From: Gyrodactylus bullatarudis
Lineage: Eukaryota; Platyhelminthes; Monogenea; Gyrodactylidea; Gyrodactylidae
Assembly: GCA_012064415.1 (NCBI GenBank)
Contig: SSNU01000096.1
Coordinates: forward strand, 171,953 to 235,952
Reading direction: 5' to 3'
DNA: 64,000 bases
Under the pieces are notes generated by a model, which made no database searches, was not told the origin of the DNA, and saw only the letters and a program-made list of their open reading frames with translations. The position numbers and the translations under genes are program-made. This document shows positions 11,510-23,823 of this stretch, piece after piece (within the stretch, counting starts at the first letter, position 1; every line of letters begins with the position of its first letter).

Positions 11510-13194
11510 ATGGACCTAGATGATGAGTGGAACAATGATGAAATTGATTCATTTGACTTTTTCGTAAGAGTTAATATTTATACTACAGAACGATGATCAT
11601 AAAATAGAGAAACCAGCAAAATTCGAAGAGCAAGAATTCAGAGAGCCCTCCCCCATTTCGGTTGAGCAAGATACAAACTCTGATGTAGAGATAAATTTTA
11701 AGCCTAGTAAATAATTTTAACACCCTTATCGTCAGAGGCATATTGTACATTTTGTTGTCAGATAGTAGCAGAAAACAACTTATTCTGCTATGACGGAAAA
11801 AAAGTTTTTTGTAACAGAAACTGCCTTGACGATTTTATCAGGAAAATTTATCAAAAGTTTCTTGGGGGCAAGGATGAAAGCATCCTAAGAAGTCTGTCCT
11901 CTGTGGAATCTTTCAAGTTTCTCTTGTCTCTGGCCTGCCAAGATCATGACAGCGACGTGATGATCCACGTCTTAAAGTCACTAATGAAACGCCTGGATCG
12001 TATGAAATTCTACAGAATCCTCAGAGAGAATAAACAGGCATATCACAATTTCCTCGGGTACATTCTCTACAAGGACGATCAGGAGGAGATCGATAATTTC
12101 ATGCGGGTATTCAAACAGGAACCAAACACTGTCCTGATGAAGTTGAGTAAGCTCTTTCAAAAGCTCCATCTAGAAGATACTGAAGCAAGCCTTCAAAACA
12201 TCATTGTTTTTGCCCAGTGAGTGTTGGCCCTTCCTAACTACCCTTGTAGCACTCAGTTAACTGGACCTTCGTATGAAGCATTCGGCAGTTACGTTATGGA
12301 ATATGCTGAACTTTATCGTTATCAGAAGGAATTTGTAACTAACTAACTCTGATAAAATTCAAATTTAGAATTCCAAATGGTCAGCTTTCATCAAGAGTCT
12401 TGAGTACCAGGAAATGTTGATGAAGTATCCGGATAGAATGGACACTGAATGTCTTATTGGATTATCCCTGGCTGAAACCATTGATAATATCACCTTGCTA
12501 GAGAATAACATTGATCCTGGCAGTACTAGTGCCAAGCTAAAAGTTCAATTCAGCCTTCAAGAAGATCAGTATACTTGGATAGTCTTGGAACCGTTGATAA
12601 TGCGTGAGAACTGGATGGCTCTGGATGAAATTCTTTTTGCCAAAGTAAGTTTTCTTGCCTACTTTTAGAGGAATTTATTTGTCGATAAATTTGCAGTTTG
12701 TACATTTCCGGAGTGAAAATCTAATGAGATAGCAAAAGAAAGAGATTAACATAATACATTTGATGTTTGTGCATACAGAAAAAGGGAACATGATCGATTT
12801 TTAAAAATTTCCCAATTCATTCCATTTTAATCCTTTTCATGTAGAATATTTTTATGCGTAAGACGACAACAGTTTCCCTGACACCAGATCGATTAGTTCT
12901 CAAACTCCACACACTAAAAGTACCAATAGAATATTTAAAGAAATGTTTACGCAGCATTGATAATGTTTACATCATGGTTGATATATGTCTTCGTCTCTGC
13001 CTCTATCAATTCATCTACGAGGTATGTTCCGTTTATGATCAAGCACTTTTTTATGTCTTTAGCACTTGTTGCAGATCAAAACCTATGAAGGGATGGAATA
13101 TCTGAGCCAGCAAATGCCTCGAAACATTCCAGAATATGACAAAGTCATGGAATACATCAAGAGTAACAAGAAAATTTGGAACATTTCTCTCTAG
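11510..13194 (+). CDS. VIPAS39: VPS33B-interacting protein VIPAS39/SPE-39 (Vps16 C-terminal domain)
   Basis: Seven exons (11510-11563, 11589-11706, 11736-12216, 12250-12334, 12369-12644, 12845-13021, 13075-13194) read in one frame. The acidic start (MDLDDEWNNDEIDSFDFF) is typical of the family. The helical region DSDVMIHVLKSLMKRLDRMKF aligns with the Vps16-like segment of VIPAS39, and the C-terminus ends in a similar short KKIW motif. The protein partners VPS33B in late endosome and lysosome-related organelle trafficking. A cysteine cluster not seen in vertebrate VIPAS39 (C-X2-CC-X9-C-X7-C-X3-C) opens exon 3. The first four introns are 25, 29, 33 and 34 nt; the last two are 200 and 53 nt. Vps16 itself is the main alternative, but the length and N-terminus fit VIPAS39 better. 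Confidence 0.8.
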
Positions 13195-13372
13195 CATGTG
13201 TAATAAAATTGCAAGTGTGTATTTTATATTAATACAATATATATATTTTAATCGATTAAACTAGAATAATTTTATAAAATTAACAATAATAATAGTAGTA
13301 TTCGTGTAAAGAAGAAGGCAATTGCTTCGTTTTCGATTATCACAGATTTCACGCATTTCTTACACGAGATAA

Positions 13373-14299
13373 TCAATTAGTTGGTGCCTTGGGCCAGTAC
13401 TGATTGAACAGTTGCATGATTTTGTCGTATATCATGAAGGATATGCAAACGTCCAAGCAGACCCTGGACATTCTTGGAAGAGTTCCCTTGTAGAAACTTG
13501 AGTAAAAATGATTAAAAATAACAAAGACTCACGCTAGAAAACCTTCCTCCTTGATAATTTTAGTGATGCATTGAAGAATACCCCCGTACTTTTGAGAGTC
13601 GAGGCCTTGCATGCGAGTTTTCACCACATCAAGGGGCGTATTGCCAATCACAGAAGCTGCTCCAGAGACTAAGCCAAAGATGCCAGTAATCAAGATAGGT
13701 ACTGGAGCATGACTATCTAGGTTATAGTGCTTTCTATACATCTCTTTCTGAGTTTCCATGCAGTAAAATCTTATCGCTTGATTGGATCCTTGCTTGAGTA
13801 TGGTGGGGAAGAGTCCTTTGTAAACACCGGTTAATCCTTCACTTTTGACAATGGTGCAAACACCGTGAAAAAAACCCCTATATTGGGGGTTTTTCAAAGT
13901 TTGATCATTGATAAATTTAACTTTGATTGTTTCCTGAGGAGTAACAACAAACAAGGCTTCAGCAATACCTGCTCCCAAGCCACAAAGAAGTTTTTTTCCT
14001 GGTGTCAGAGTATCACCAGGAGATACGTTGAGTCTCTTGAGCTCCTCGAAACTTCCAAATCTTATAGCAGATTTCGGTATTGCACAGTAGAACAAAACTG
14101 ATAGACCCCGATAAATTCCAAATATGCCATGGTTGTGTATGGTTTGTCGAAGGCAGTCGAATGCTCCATTATATGTTCTGAGATTTCCTGTTTTAGCATC
14201 TAGTTGCAGTTGGGTTTTAACATATTCAGTTGGATAAGTGATACTTATTTCAATTGCTCCAGTAATTCCTCCGGCAACAATTCCTTTAAGATTGTCCAT
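13373..14299 (-). CDS. SLC25A1: Mitochondrial tricarboxylate (citrate) carrier
   Basis: Two exons (13533-14299, 13373-13496) separated by a 36-nt intron encode 296 residues. Three mitochondrial-carrier repeats are visible through their signatures [24 protein letters not shown] and [11 protein letters not shown]. The middle signature and the end ([17 protein letters not shown]) are specific to the citrate carrier. It exchanges citrate for malate across the inner mitochondrial membrane and so feeds cytosolic acetyl-CoA. The chosen start is the first ATG (14299). Compared with the human protein it lacks part of the N-terminal extension. Head-to-head with the CPSF6-like gene, 105 bp between starts. 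Confidence 0.95.
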
Positions 14300-14404
14300 C
14301 AAGGAATTTTACTTGGTCAAATTCAAATTTACACAAAACATTTTAGCTTAACAACATGATTGAAAATTTCTAATAGTAGTTTAAAATAGACAAGTCTGTT
14401 TAAG

Positions 14405-16000
14405 ATGGCCTCTGATGAGATAGATCTCTACGGGAATATCGAAGATGATTACATCGAAGTAAGCAAATTTCAATCTAATTTCCCTAAAGGAATCCAACGA
14501 TTATATCGAACTCTATGATGAAGCTGTAGGATCTCCCAAAACCACAAACCAACAGGTAATTAATTCATAATGATAAATTTGTCAGAATGATATCCCTGAA
14601 AAGGTTGAACAAACATCGAAATATTCGGGACTCCGCGTTTCAGCTTATGTTGGCAATTTAACATGGTGGACTACTGATGTCGACCTGAAGGAAGCTTTCA
14701 AGTCCATCGGGGTTGATGACATTGTTGAAATTAAGTTCTATGAAAATCGACAAAATGGACAATCTAAAGGATTTTGTGTTGTAATTTTTGCCTCCCATCA
14801 TTCCTTAGACTTGGCCAAGACTGCCCTACCGAATACAGAAATCCATGGGAATAATCCCATTGTTGCAAATTATAACAGAGCGAATTTGTCTCTGTTCGAC
14901 ACAACTCCGTCAAATGATCACGGAAATTCAAACAGCAGCAACCACCACCACCACCACCATAACAACAATAACCACAACAATTCGCATCATTCTCATGGAA
15001 ATAAAACATTCAACAGTAACACCAACACAATCTTTAATAATTTGCGAAATCAACAAAGCTTCAACAGTGGTCTACGCTCCTCTGGGAATCCTTTGAATGC
15101 AAATAATCTCAATTTGCCTCCTCCAACGTTTTCCGGGCCGACAACTTTCCTGCCAACCACATCGATTCCACCTCCTGGACTGAACCCTCTGGCGATTAAT
15201 TTGCCAATAATTCCAAATCCTACAAATCTACGCCTGAATCCTATGCAGAGACCCATGCTGGACAATTTCGGACGGGGCTCACATGATTTTAAAATCTCTG
15301 AATCTGAATTTGAGGACATTATGAATAGGAACAAAACAGTTGCCTCGACAGCCATCCAACGGGCAGTCCAGGATGCTTCCTTTGGGGATATTTCCAATGC
15401 AATTAGTACCCTGAGGACTGCAATATCATTGATTAAGCAATCAAAGATTTCCGATGATGACAGATGCAAACTTTTGCTCAACTCCCTCAACGATACCCTC
15501 TCCGGCATTGAACCAAAATCATCAAAGTGAGTACTTTTATTTTTCATTATTCACTTGAATCGCTTCTACTGTTGACTTGATCTGGTTCTGCTTACTACCA
15601 ATATCTTTCATTACTATTATATAGCCTTCATGATGCTTATCTTATGCGGAGGTAAGCCCTTTTAATCCTAACCTTGGTTCATTTTTTTACTTGTTACATT
15701 ATTAAGCACCAACCTTTTAGTTTAATCCATTTTTAACCATTTTTTTGATAATGGACTAACTCTTCCCTATAACTCTCTAGGTCAAGTTATAAATCTTCCA
15801 AGCATCGTCGTTCATACAGTCGGTCAGATTCTGATGATGGCCACCATCGTAGATCTCAACACAAGTCGAGGTCTCGAAGTCGTGATCGTCGGGAATCCCG
15901 TGGAAGTCGTAGATATCGAGATGACCGAGGCTCATCCGGTCGTGTTGAATACTTTGGAAGTAGTAGCGGCAGTAATCCCAGTGGACGCAATTATCGATAG
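14405..16000 (+). CDS. CPSF6: Cleavage factor Im subunit, CPSF6/CPSF7 family
   Basis: Exons 14405-14458, 14490-14555, 14586-15526, an optional 27-nt exon 15625-15651, and 15781-16000. The frame is open with (435 residues) or without (426) the small exon. An RRM at about residues 55-133 carries YVGNLTWWTTDVDL and NGQSKGFCVV, which is the CPSF6/7 type. A low-complexity His/Asn and then Pro-rich segment follows, then the conserved LIKQSKISDDDRCKLLLNSL, then a C-terminal RS domain. It acts in the nucleus with NUDT21 to bind UGUA and choose poly(A) sites. Introns 1 and 2 are 31 and 30 nt. The RS tail differs from human but is of the same kind. CPSF7 cannot be excluded. Confidence 0.92.
15625..15651 (+). 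other. Frame-preserving 27-nt cassette exon of the CPSF6-like gene
   Basis: It is flanked by 'tatatag' upstream and 'gtaagc' downstream. It starts with one base and ends with two bases of split codons, so it joins its neighbours in frame and adds nine residues (LHDAYLMR and one junction residue) just before the RS domain. Skipping it also leaves the frame open. It is inferred from splice signals and phase only. Confidence 0.65.
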
Positions 16001-17440
16001 AAAAACTCTCCTGTATATGCAATTTTTTTACATTACTCCTGGTGTGAGTTTCCTTTGGCACTAAATTCATCCAAATTTACCCTCGATATTCTTCCATTCC
16101 AAAGTAGAATTCTCTCCGATTATCATAAAATGATCGAACCAATTCAATGTGTGTCCTCATTAATTCAGCATTTGTCCTCTCTTGTCTCTCTCTCTCTTTT
16201 TGGATTTAGCCAGATTAGAATAGAATAAATTTTATTAACTCTCTCCCTCCCAGCCTGTAATTCCTCATATATATATATCTGTATTTATTCGTATGGGGCC
16301 AATCCAATATTGACAAGTGTTGTGTGGATTGAGGGAAGGACTCTTCTGAGAGACAGTTGCAAATTTAATTCACAACATATTTCATTGTTCATGTAATAAA
16401 ATAATATTTTTGTCTCCAAACGTCATTATGCATTTGTATGAATCTCTGATTTGTATTAAAAAAAATATTTGCATTATTTCCTGGGCATCCAAATCAGTCT
16501 GCTGTGACTATTTGTTACCCTTGTTTTTCTACTTTTTTATTACCTCTTGTAATCGTTGTACGCAATCTTGAAATTAATCATTTGTATCAATCATTTGATG
16601 AGAACAAAGATTTTTAAAAATGTAAATAGATGCTCTGTGTAATGCTCAGTGAAAAAGTAATGGACAGTTTCACAAGACAGAGATGCAAGATAGAAACTCT
16701 TTCGTAACATTGACCATCTCGGGCGTTAATTAATATTATGTAAAAATATCCCGGTGATACTAATCATTTTTCACTTTAACCAATTGTCTTTCAGCTACAA
16801 ATTTTTGTATAAATCCGTTACTAGTCTTGATTCGTAAAACCCTGATTTTGTACCAGAATTTTCATGTATCAATAATAAAATATGACCAACCTCAATTTAA
16901 AAAACAATTGTCTACTCAGTAGTGTAGGTATTTCAATGAGATATAGTTTTCTTGTTGAAATAATAAAATTTTATTTCATAAGCAATAATATTAATATCAA
17001 TCAATAATAATAGGGTAGTATAGAGTATTCATATATATATATAATTTAACATGGTCCTGTTGAGGATTTCAAAGAATAAAAATCAAAATCTCTTGGTATT
17101 CATAATAGAACAGAAGAAGGATGCACACGAGTAAGATGGTTCATTTGTCGAGGATCAGGGGTTTCGTTAGTGCAGGGCTATGTACTCAAGTAGAATACAT
17201 CCCAATTTGTATTTTGGGTAGATATCGTCATTATTAATCAATAGAAATGTTTAGTATATCCAACAGACACATAATCTTGCCAATTTTGTACTTGAGGAAT
17301 CGTGTTTCAAGAGTACAAAGTTAAAAGGGGAAATGAAAAATCCCACTGATTCACATAAAGCTTGGACAATACATGTGTGTTTGGGTATATATATATGTAG
17401 AGAATGTCGTTGGATTACTTTTCCCCAATGGAAATGGATA
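16001..17440. other. Converging 3' untranslated regions
   Basis: No coding segment is seen. AATAAA-type signals on the + strand occur near 16224, 16396 and 16873, consistent with a long CPSF6 3' UTR with several possible ends. An AT dinucleotide run lies near 16268-16278 and another near 17031-17044. The - strand gene ends at 17441. Confidence 0.5.
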
Positions 17441-18140
17441 CTACTTCTTTTTGTTCCTCAAGTTTTCCTCTTCCTTGCTGGCAAGATGAAAGGGACCGTG
17501 ATGATGTCCATCAGGGTGTTGTGGCAATGTTGGCAATTGAATTTGTTGATGATGCATTAATAGAGGGGGTGTGTCTTCCTGTTGTCTGGCTGGGAGAGTT
17601 TCATCTTCCTCTTGGTCTTCTTCCTGATTGGACGATGAGGCAGAGACCTCTTTGATTGGCTAAAGAGAAATTATAATCAATCATCATCAAGTGAATCAAT
17701 AATTTGAATTATAATTATTCAGAGCCAAGAATGACTGAAAGAAAAGCAGAATTGTTCAAGTTTAAAACTCACAGAATCAGTGTCCATAAGAATAGAAGTT
17801 GCTTTGGTGGATTTTGACGTGTTCTAGAGAAAGATGAGTAGAAAAATAACATGAGGAAAAGGGAAATTTAGAAAAGTCTCTCTTCAAAATGCTTACATAG
17901 AGGCCAGGTGTACTGGTGGCGATAGTCTCACTATTAATAAAGACTTGTGTTGGTTCATTGTCTGGAGATTTTTTACTAGTGGGTATTATTATTGGTTCAA
18001 TTTGCAAGGTATCATTTGTGGGATTTGACGAGGAAACACAAGCCTCAGCTGAGTTGTGGTCTTTACGCGTCTTTTTCAGGCTCAGACACTTTCTCAGCAT
18101 CCGTGATATTGGATGATTTTCTCGTTGTTCCACTAAACAC
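17441..18140 (-). CDS. Unrecognised gene, 3'-terminal exons only
   Basis: Three consecutive exons read in phase: 17897-18140, 17773-17823 and 17441-17659, ending in TAG. The encoded tail of about 170 residues has a basic patch (SRMLRKCLSLKKTRKDH). A Ser/Thr/Pro-rich stretch follows, then an acidic stretch (SSNQEEDQEEDETLP), a Gln/His/Pro-rich segment and a Lys-rich end. This composition suggests the cytoplasmic or nuclear tail of a larger protein; no family is recognised. Exon 17897-18140 opens with a split codon, so more exons must lie to the right. None could be identified in the repeat-rich 18-23 kb stretch. It is supported by three splice-consistent junctions. Confidence 0.6.
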
Positions 18141-18198
18141 CTAAGAATAAGAGAGAATTTATTTCAAATGCGGAAACGTAAATTTGAATGTTTCAGCT

Positions 18199-18334
18199 AA
18201 TCTCCATTCGGCTCGTAATACAGTGGTGGAAGTATGTGGTGTTCCTTGGATAGTGATCTGCTATTCGAAACGTGAAAAATGATATATGATATGATATGAT
18301 ATGTTTTATACCATATTACGAATCGAATGGAGAT
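18199..18334. repeat. Short inverted repeat, 21-bp arms
   Basis: Arms 18199-18219 and 18314-18334 are reverse complements with two mismatches. They enclose a spacer that contains a short 'atgat' microsatellite near 18277-18302. Probably a small MITE, upstream of the last identified exon of the unrecognised gene. Confidence 0.6.
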
Positions 18335-20480
18335 TCACTCCAAATCTATCAAGGTCTTGATTAAAGTTCTAAACTATTCTCATTGGGTATGAAAATATAA
18401 AACGTGAAATATTCATTGAATGTAGTAAAAAATTGCGAATGAATTAATAGTAGTTTGATTCTATAGTCATTGAAAATTTATTCTAACACCTCAATTTATT
18501 CAATAGGAGTAATACTTTTCAAGTAAAAGAGATGGTATCTCTGTTTTATGTCTGGATTTATTCGTGTGTATCGTTTGAGTGTTGCACTATCAGAAGAAAG
18601 AATCAATAAATAGCTTTGAGATCATGCTAGGAAAGATAGAGAAAGATCAATCTATTGTATACTAAATGCATAAACATACACACACATGAAGAATTAAAGG
18701 AGAGGGGAGATGAAGAAAAATCGGCAAACTTTTTCAATTGAATCCAAAAAGAAGCAATAACAAAAGAGGGGAGAATCATGACGGCTAGTTCAATGGCAAG
18801 AAGAGAAATGCTTCAAGTTCATTTGTTTTATCAAATCTTCATCATACTTGCTTAGTCTAGCTAGGGACGAGTTACAGCTATTCTCTCGATAAATTTGAGA
18901 TGAATTTATGAGTTTTACATAAAAATCTCATTTTTCAAGAATTTCTTGGAAAGGCATACCGATTTGAAAGGAAATATTCGAGACATTTCAAATTGGCGCG
19001 ATTTTTCCCTTCTTTTAAACTCAGAATCAATAAAAGTTTTCAACCCAGGGGCGTGAGAGAACGTTATTCTTCAGGATCACCAAATAGACAAAGAAACCAA
19101 TTTTCACTGTATAATAGGAATCAATCAATTTGGAATGGTCTCGTAGACTTTTGCACGATATTGGAAAGTTTCCCAAAAATCATAACGACTAATTGATATT
19201 AACAGGTTATTTTCTCAAGCCACTCAATTCTGTTCTAGCAATAGTTTATTGAGAAGTTATGACTATTTAGAAATGGCTCGATTTTGAAAAAGTAAAAAAA
19301 ATAAAGAACATTTTTTGTGAAAGACCACTTACAGAGATCGAAGAGAAGAAAGAAAGAAACTTTTATGTCATCTCTTGAAATAAAAAAGTTGGCCATTTTC
19401 AAGGTCTAGAAATGGTCATCTCCTAAACTAAAGGTTGGTTTTTGAAAAAAATTGCATATTCCTTATGAGCATATTCTGAAACACAACTTAATTTTCAATC
19501 TCAGTTATGTACACTAAACTTCCTAAGAAATGTATGAGAGTTAAACCGGTCGGTTAGGACATTTATTGCTGAATTATTTATGAGTATGAAATTCATATTT
19601 TTTTAGAAGCCAGGTGACATTTAGTTTGGCCATAAATGAGTTTTTTTTCATTATTTCGAGCTGAAATTTCACCATAGGCTCATTCTTTTCATATTCTATC
19701 GCTATGCTAATTTTTATTCAATTTACTTAGCCAAAACAAAGTACCTTGAAAAAAATTTCGCTGGGTCTATGAGGGTTGAGGATAGCTTTTTAAGAACCAG
19801 ATGCCTACATGATAAATGATTAAATTTTTCCTTGATAAAGTAGATTGGCATTATTAGGGTCTAAAATACAAAATCTTCAATCTCAGCAATGGAAAATAGT
19901 TTTCTCTCGATCTTCAAGGGTTAAGGGGAGGAGGCTATTGATGGAAAAATATCAAGTCTACATGTGAGAGGAAGACAAAATGAACAACAAGATGTTCTTC
20001 TTGAAGAGAGAGTCTAGCAAAAGTCTGTCTGGAACAAGAGTGTAATAAATTAAGTTTCTTATCGATTTCATTTCAGTGGTGCGTGCCTATTTGTTGAGCG
20101 AAATGTTTTCTCTAGATAGGATGGTGAAACCTTTTTTTATGGCGAATCAATTGAATACAGACTATCATCAATCAATTTTTCGATTACTCTGATTTGCTTT
20201 GTAAGAAAAAGTAGCCTACATAAATAGAATTTGATGTGATAGGCATTGAAAGAAACATTTTTTGAGTTTTTTTTTGACACGTGGTTTTTAAGCAAAAAAT
20301 ATCTAAAATTTGTACGATAATATTGTCGAACCTCATCAAGAATATCAAAAGGCAAAAGTAATTAGGAGATCAAGAAATGAATTTCACAGCAAGCTCTCCA
20401 GCCTTCTGAAGGAAGCTGCGAAGCCAAAATGAACCAATGAAAGGTCCTAAATAGAGCATTGTAATAGTATTTATATGTTA

Positions 20481-20565
20481 ACCGGGGTAGAGTCTGAAGA
20501 GACCCGGCGAAATACAACATTTATCACTCAAATTTACGCTTGTTGTTCTCTAACCTTCCACATGA
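20481..20565 (+). repeat. Dispersed repeat family with 'ccggcgaaat' core (copy B)
   Basis: Matches copy A at 1517-1599 from 'gtctgaagaga' through to 'catgag'/'cgatgag'. Further inverted similarity lies near 52167-52210. No coding capacity. Confidence 0.6.
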
Positions 20566-21142
20566 GTTTAGAATCTAACAATAATATCTAAAATTATTAT
20601 TTTATATTATTTCGCAATCAATATTGAGATTAAAATTTTGAATGGTTTCCAGAATACGCTGGTAATAAAAGAGCAATTTTTCAAGAACCAACCTTCAGTC
20701 TAGAAGATACTGTCCCAAAAATTAGAATTCTACGATATTATAGCTTGATAAGTCAGAGTTCATTCGAAAGAATACTAGCTCTTCTTTCAGAAATGGAGTT
20801 AATAAATTATTTTCAGTCTCTTTATAAACAGAATTATCGCTTGAGAAAGTTACCTGTCCCATATATGATGACCCAGAGGGGCTTGAAGGGTTAATAATAC
20901 GCCAAACTGTCTTACTATTCATTCTATTAGAGAGTAGACAAATATAGCGTGTCCATTAATACAAGGTTTATCATTTCTTGTAGTTGATGTTTTAACTCAT
21001 GAAGTAAAAATATTTTGAAAATCAAAATGAAAATTTTTCATGTTCTGGTATACAAAAATCCCATTTTCCCTAAGAAATCTCAATTTTGTACTTTCTCGTA
21101 GTGAAACTCTTTGAAAAATCTTGGCGCGTTTTCAAAAATTGT

Positions 21143-21240
21143 CGAGATTTTGTATATCAGAACAAACTCGAAAACGTATGGTTTTATAGGAAAAAATGCT
21201 TAGTTTTCGATAATCTTCATAATGAGATTAAGGCTGGGAA
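21143..21240. repeat. Dispersed repeat, inverted copy at 50069-50158
   Basis: The reverse complement of this segment (shared words 'aaactaagcattttt', 'cgttttcgagtt', 'aaaatctcga') recurs at 50069-50158 in the tetraspanin intron. Unknown element. Confidence 0.55.
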
Positions 21241-23159
21241 TTGTTGAAAAATTTGGCCTACTCTAATATATAGAGAATGGAAGGTGACGGAGTTAATAAG
21301 AAACAATTCTAAAACGAGTAAACTGTTGGACATTTAAATCGATTATATCTGTGATGGGAAATTTAATCAAGTCTAGGACAGAAAGTTTAGTTCTGTCTGG
21401 TTAGAAAACAAGCATTAGCCAAGAGGAAATAGTAGCTTACAATCTATGAGTCTTAGAAATGTACTAACAGGAGAGGATGATTAGGAATCATTTAGTTTAT
21501 CAGACAGATTCTACTAATTTCACTAGTTTCTCTTGGAAACTTGATAAACGAGAATTTTATTTTGAAATTGAAGATAAACCAGGATTTATTCTATGAACTG
21601 GGTCTCACCAATAATCGCAAGGACGACTTAAATAAACAAAAGATCAAACTTGTTTATCAACTAGAGGGTCCGATCATCTTTAATGAATTCTCAACTTGTA
21701 TCATTATAATGATAATTATCAAGTATTGCCACTGATGATGCTTTAAGAAAAATATCCCAACTTAACAAGCAGAAGGGTCCCTGTGAAAAGGAATTTTTGA
21801 AGGAAAGTTTTGAATTCTGTAAGGAATTCAGATTAAAACTAAAATCAATGCCCATTTTATAGATTAACATGATGAAGGAAGTTTTACGCTATGAAAGCAT
21901 AAAAATAATTAACCATCTCATCTGTCTGGAGAGTTTTGAGCATCTACCAAATGTTGGCATCAATTTAGTCTCAGACAAGATTTTAGGCTAGAAAGTTCAA
22001 AACAAAACATGTTTCAATGAATTTTTCGTCTAAGAATACTAAAGTTCAAGAAAAATCCTATCTCCGGACCATGTGATCATCATTTCTAATCGTATTGGCG
22101 TGATTTTTTGTTCTGAAAAAAAGACATTTCAAATTGAAAGCAGCCAGATTAGTCCAAGGTATTTAGAAAATTTAAATCTCTCTGATATTATTTCTATAGA
22201 ATGATAGACAAGGAGAGAGAATTCACGAGTTCCACTGAAACCAAATCGATACAAGTCATGAGTGTATGTAGTAAGAATTTGTCTTCAAGTAACTAGACTA
22301 GCAAGGAAACATGTGATCAGTGACGAATAAGAAACAATGATGGTGAAATAAAAACAAGTAATTGAACTTTTTCTTATTACTAATTATTCACCTCCATATT
22401 TATCTGCATAGTTGTAACTTAATAGAGAGCCTTTTTAGAGACTGAGAATCATGTTTATTATGCCATTTTATAGGTATTCATTAATAAATAATTGCTCATT
22501 TTAACTAGCTACATTCCCTCTGTTCTGAGAAAACCAATCAAGACAATAAATCTTTCTGCTATGCCATCAGGGTTCAAAGTTATAAGGTCTATTAAAAGGT
22601 GTATTTTGAAATTATCCTGATTCTTTTATGTTTAATATGTTTAATTTCAATATTAATTAGTTTTGCAAATTTTTATTCGGTTCAGTTGTAAGTAGTCCGT
22701 GTAAAATATTTTTTGGAGATTCACGATAAAGTATTAAAATATTACCTAAAAAATCGAAAAATAGTATTTTTCAAATTGTCTAGATCTTAGAAAATTATTT
22801 TTAGGGCTCTGATTAATAATTAAATTTTGAAATGAGTCTCAATCTTTACAGCACGAATTAGCTGGGAAAACTCTGTATATAAGCAATAATTATTCTATGA
22901 TTCCTTAATTCATGATTTCATCTGTAGCATAATTTGATAATTTTAAATAAAATTAGACAATATGAATAAAAGAATGTTAATTATTTAATGACTATAGTTG
23001 GTACATCATACATCTCTGAATAATTCTAATTAATAGCTATAATTATTGATGATGAAGTGTAGTAGTGTTGAATCAATAGAGATGGTTTCTATTTTAAAAG
23101 CGAGTCAATAAATTGAAGCAGAGAAAATACGATTGAGTCATATCAGTAAAAGAGAGTTC

Positions 23160-23609
23160 TCAATTATTATTGGGAATTTCATCTATTTTCCTATGAATAG
23201 GTTTATGGCGTTGATATGATTCATGTAATTTATCAAAAACGTCCGAAAATCCGCTTAAAATCATATTTTTAGTTATAAAATAAAAAGTTTTATTCACCAA
23301 ATGTACATGAATACGTATGTTGTCTGCCAAGTAGAGAAATAAATCTATACGAAATTTTTCAAAAAATTTGTATCTCTTATTGACAATATTGTGAAATTCA
23401 AAGGTTACAATGGATTTAGTGGACATTAATATCAGAGCAAAAATATATTCAAGGGTCGAAGCTTGCCGGAGCTCACATATGAATATACATGAAGGATCAG
23501 AGCCGTAAAAAATATACATAAAACAAGACAGTGTTAGGCTTAATGTCTCAAGAATGGTGAAAGATTTTTTCAGGTAAATTATATATTTCAAAATGAAATT
23601 TGCAAACAA
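23160..23609 (-). mobile_element. Penelope-like element terminal fragment (copy 2, decayed)
   Basis: An open frame of 149 residues on this strand ends with the segment LSGFSDVFDKLHESYQRH, which matches the shared end of the repeat at 205-530 in both DNA and frame. Upstream of that the sequence is hydrophobic and unrecognised. I read it as a fragment of the same Penelope-like family, not a host gene. Confidence 0.4.
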
Positions 23610-23823
23610 AAAGTACTAACAACGGCTACTTAAAATTGATGAATTTCCTTTCGAGATAGATTACCAATCAAGAATAGAGAGACTACGCAGATAAAACAGA
23701 ACGAGAGGTCATTTTACAAGTAGGATTATAAAAATCTTGAACAAGAAACCTCCTAGTAATTAACACAATGAATCGATAATAAAAAGATGCACAAATCAAG
23801 GTTTTATTAAGTAAAAAACACGT

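Larger units (their letters stand above)
18335..23159. other. Repeat-rich stretch, no supported gene
   Basis: No exon with convincing splice signals and similarity was found on either strand. The stretch holds dispersed repeats at 20481-20565 and 21143-21240. It also has short open frames that look like decayed element fragments (for example the - strand near 20137-20355 and 20722-20922). It probably contains long introns of the gene ending at 17441. It may hide small exons that cannot be recognised without transcript data. Confidence 0.4.

Noticed and set aside
15050..15547. 165-codon frame on the - strand within the CPSF6 exon
   Set aside because: Antisense shadow of a Pro/Asn-rich coding exon; the composition explains the long open frame.
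20137..20922. Two short - strand frames as host exons
   Set aside because: They have no splice signals consistent with neighbours and no recognisable domain. One vaguely resembles retroelement protein, which is not enough to call.
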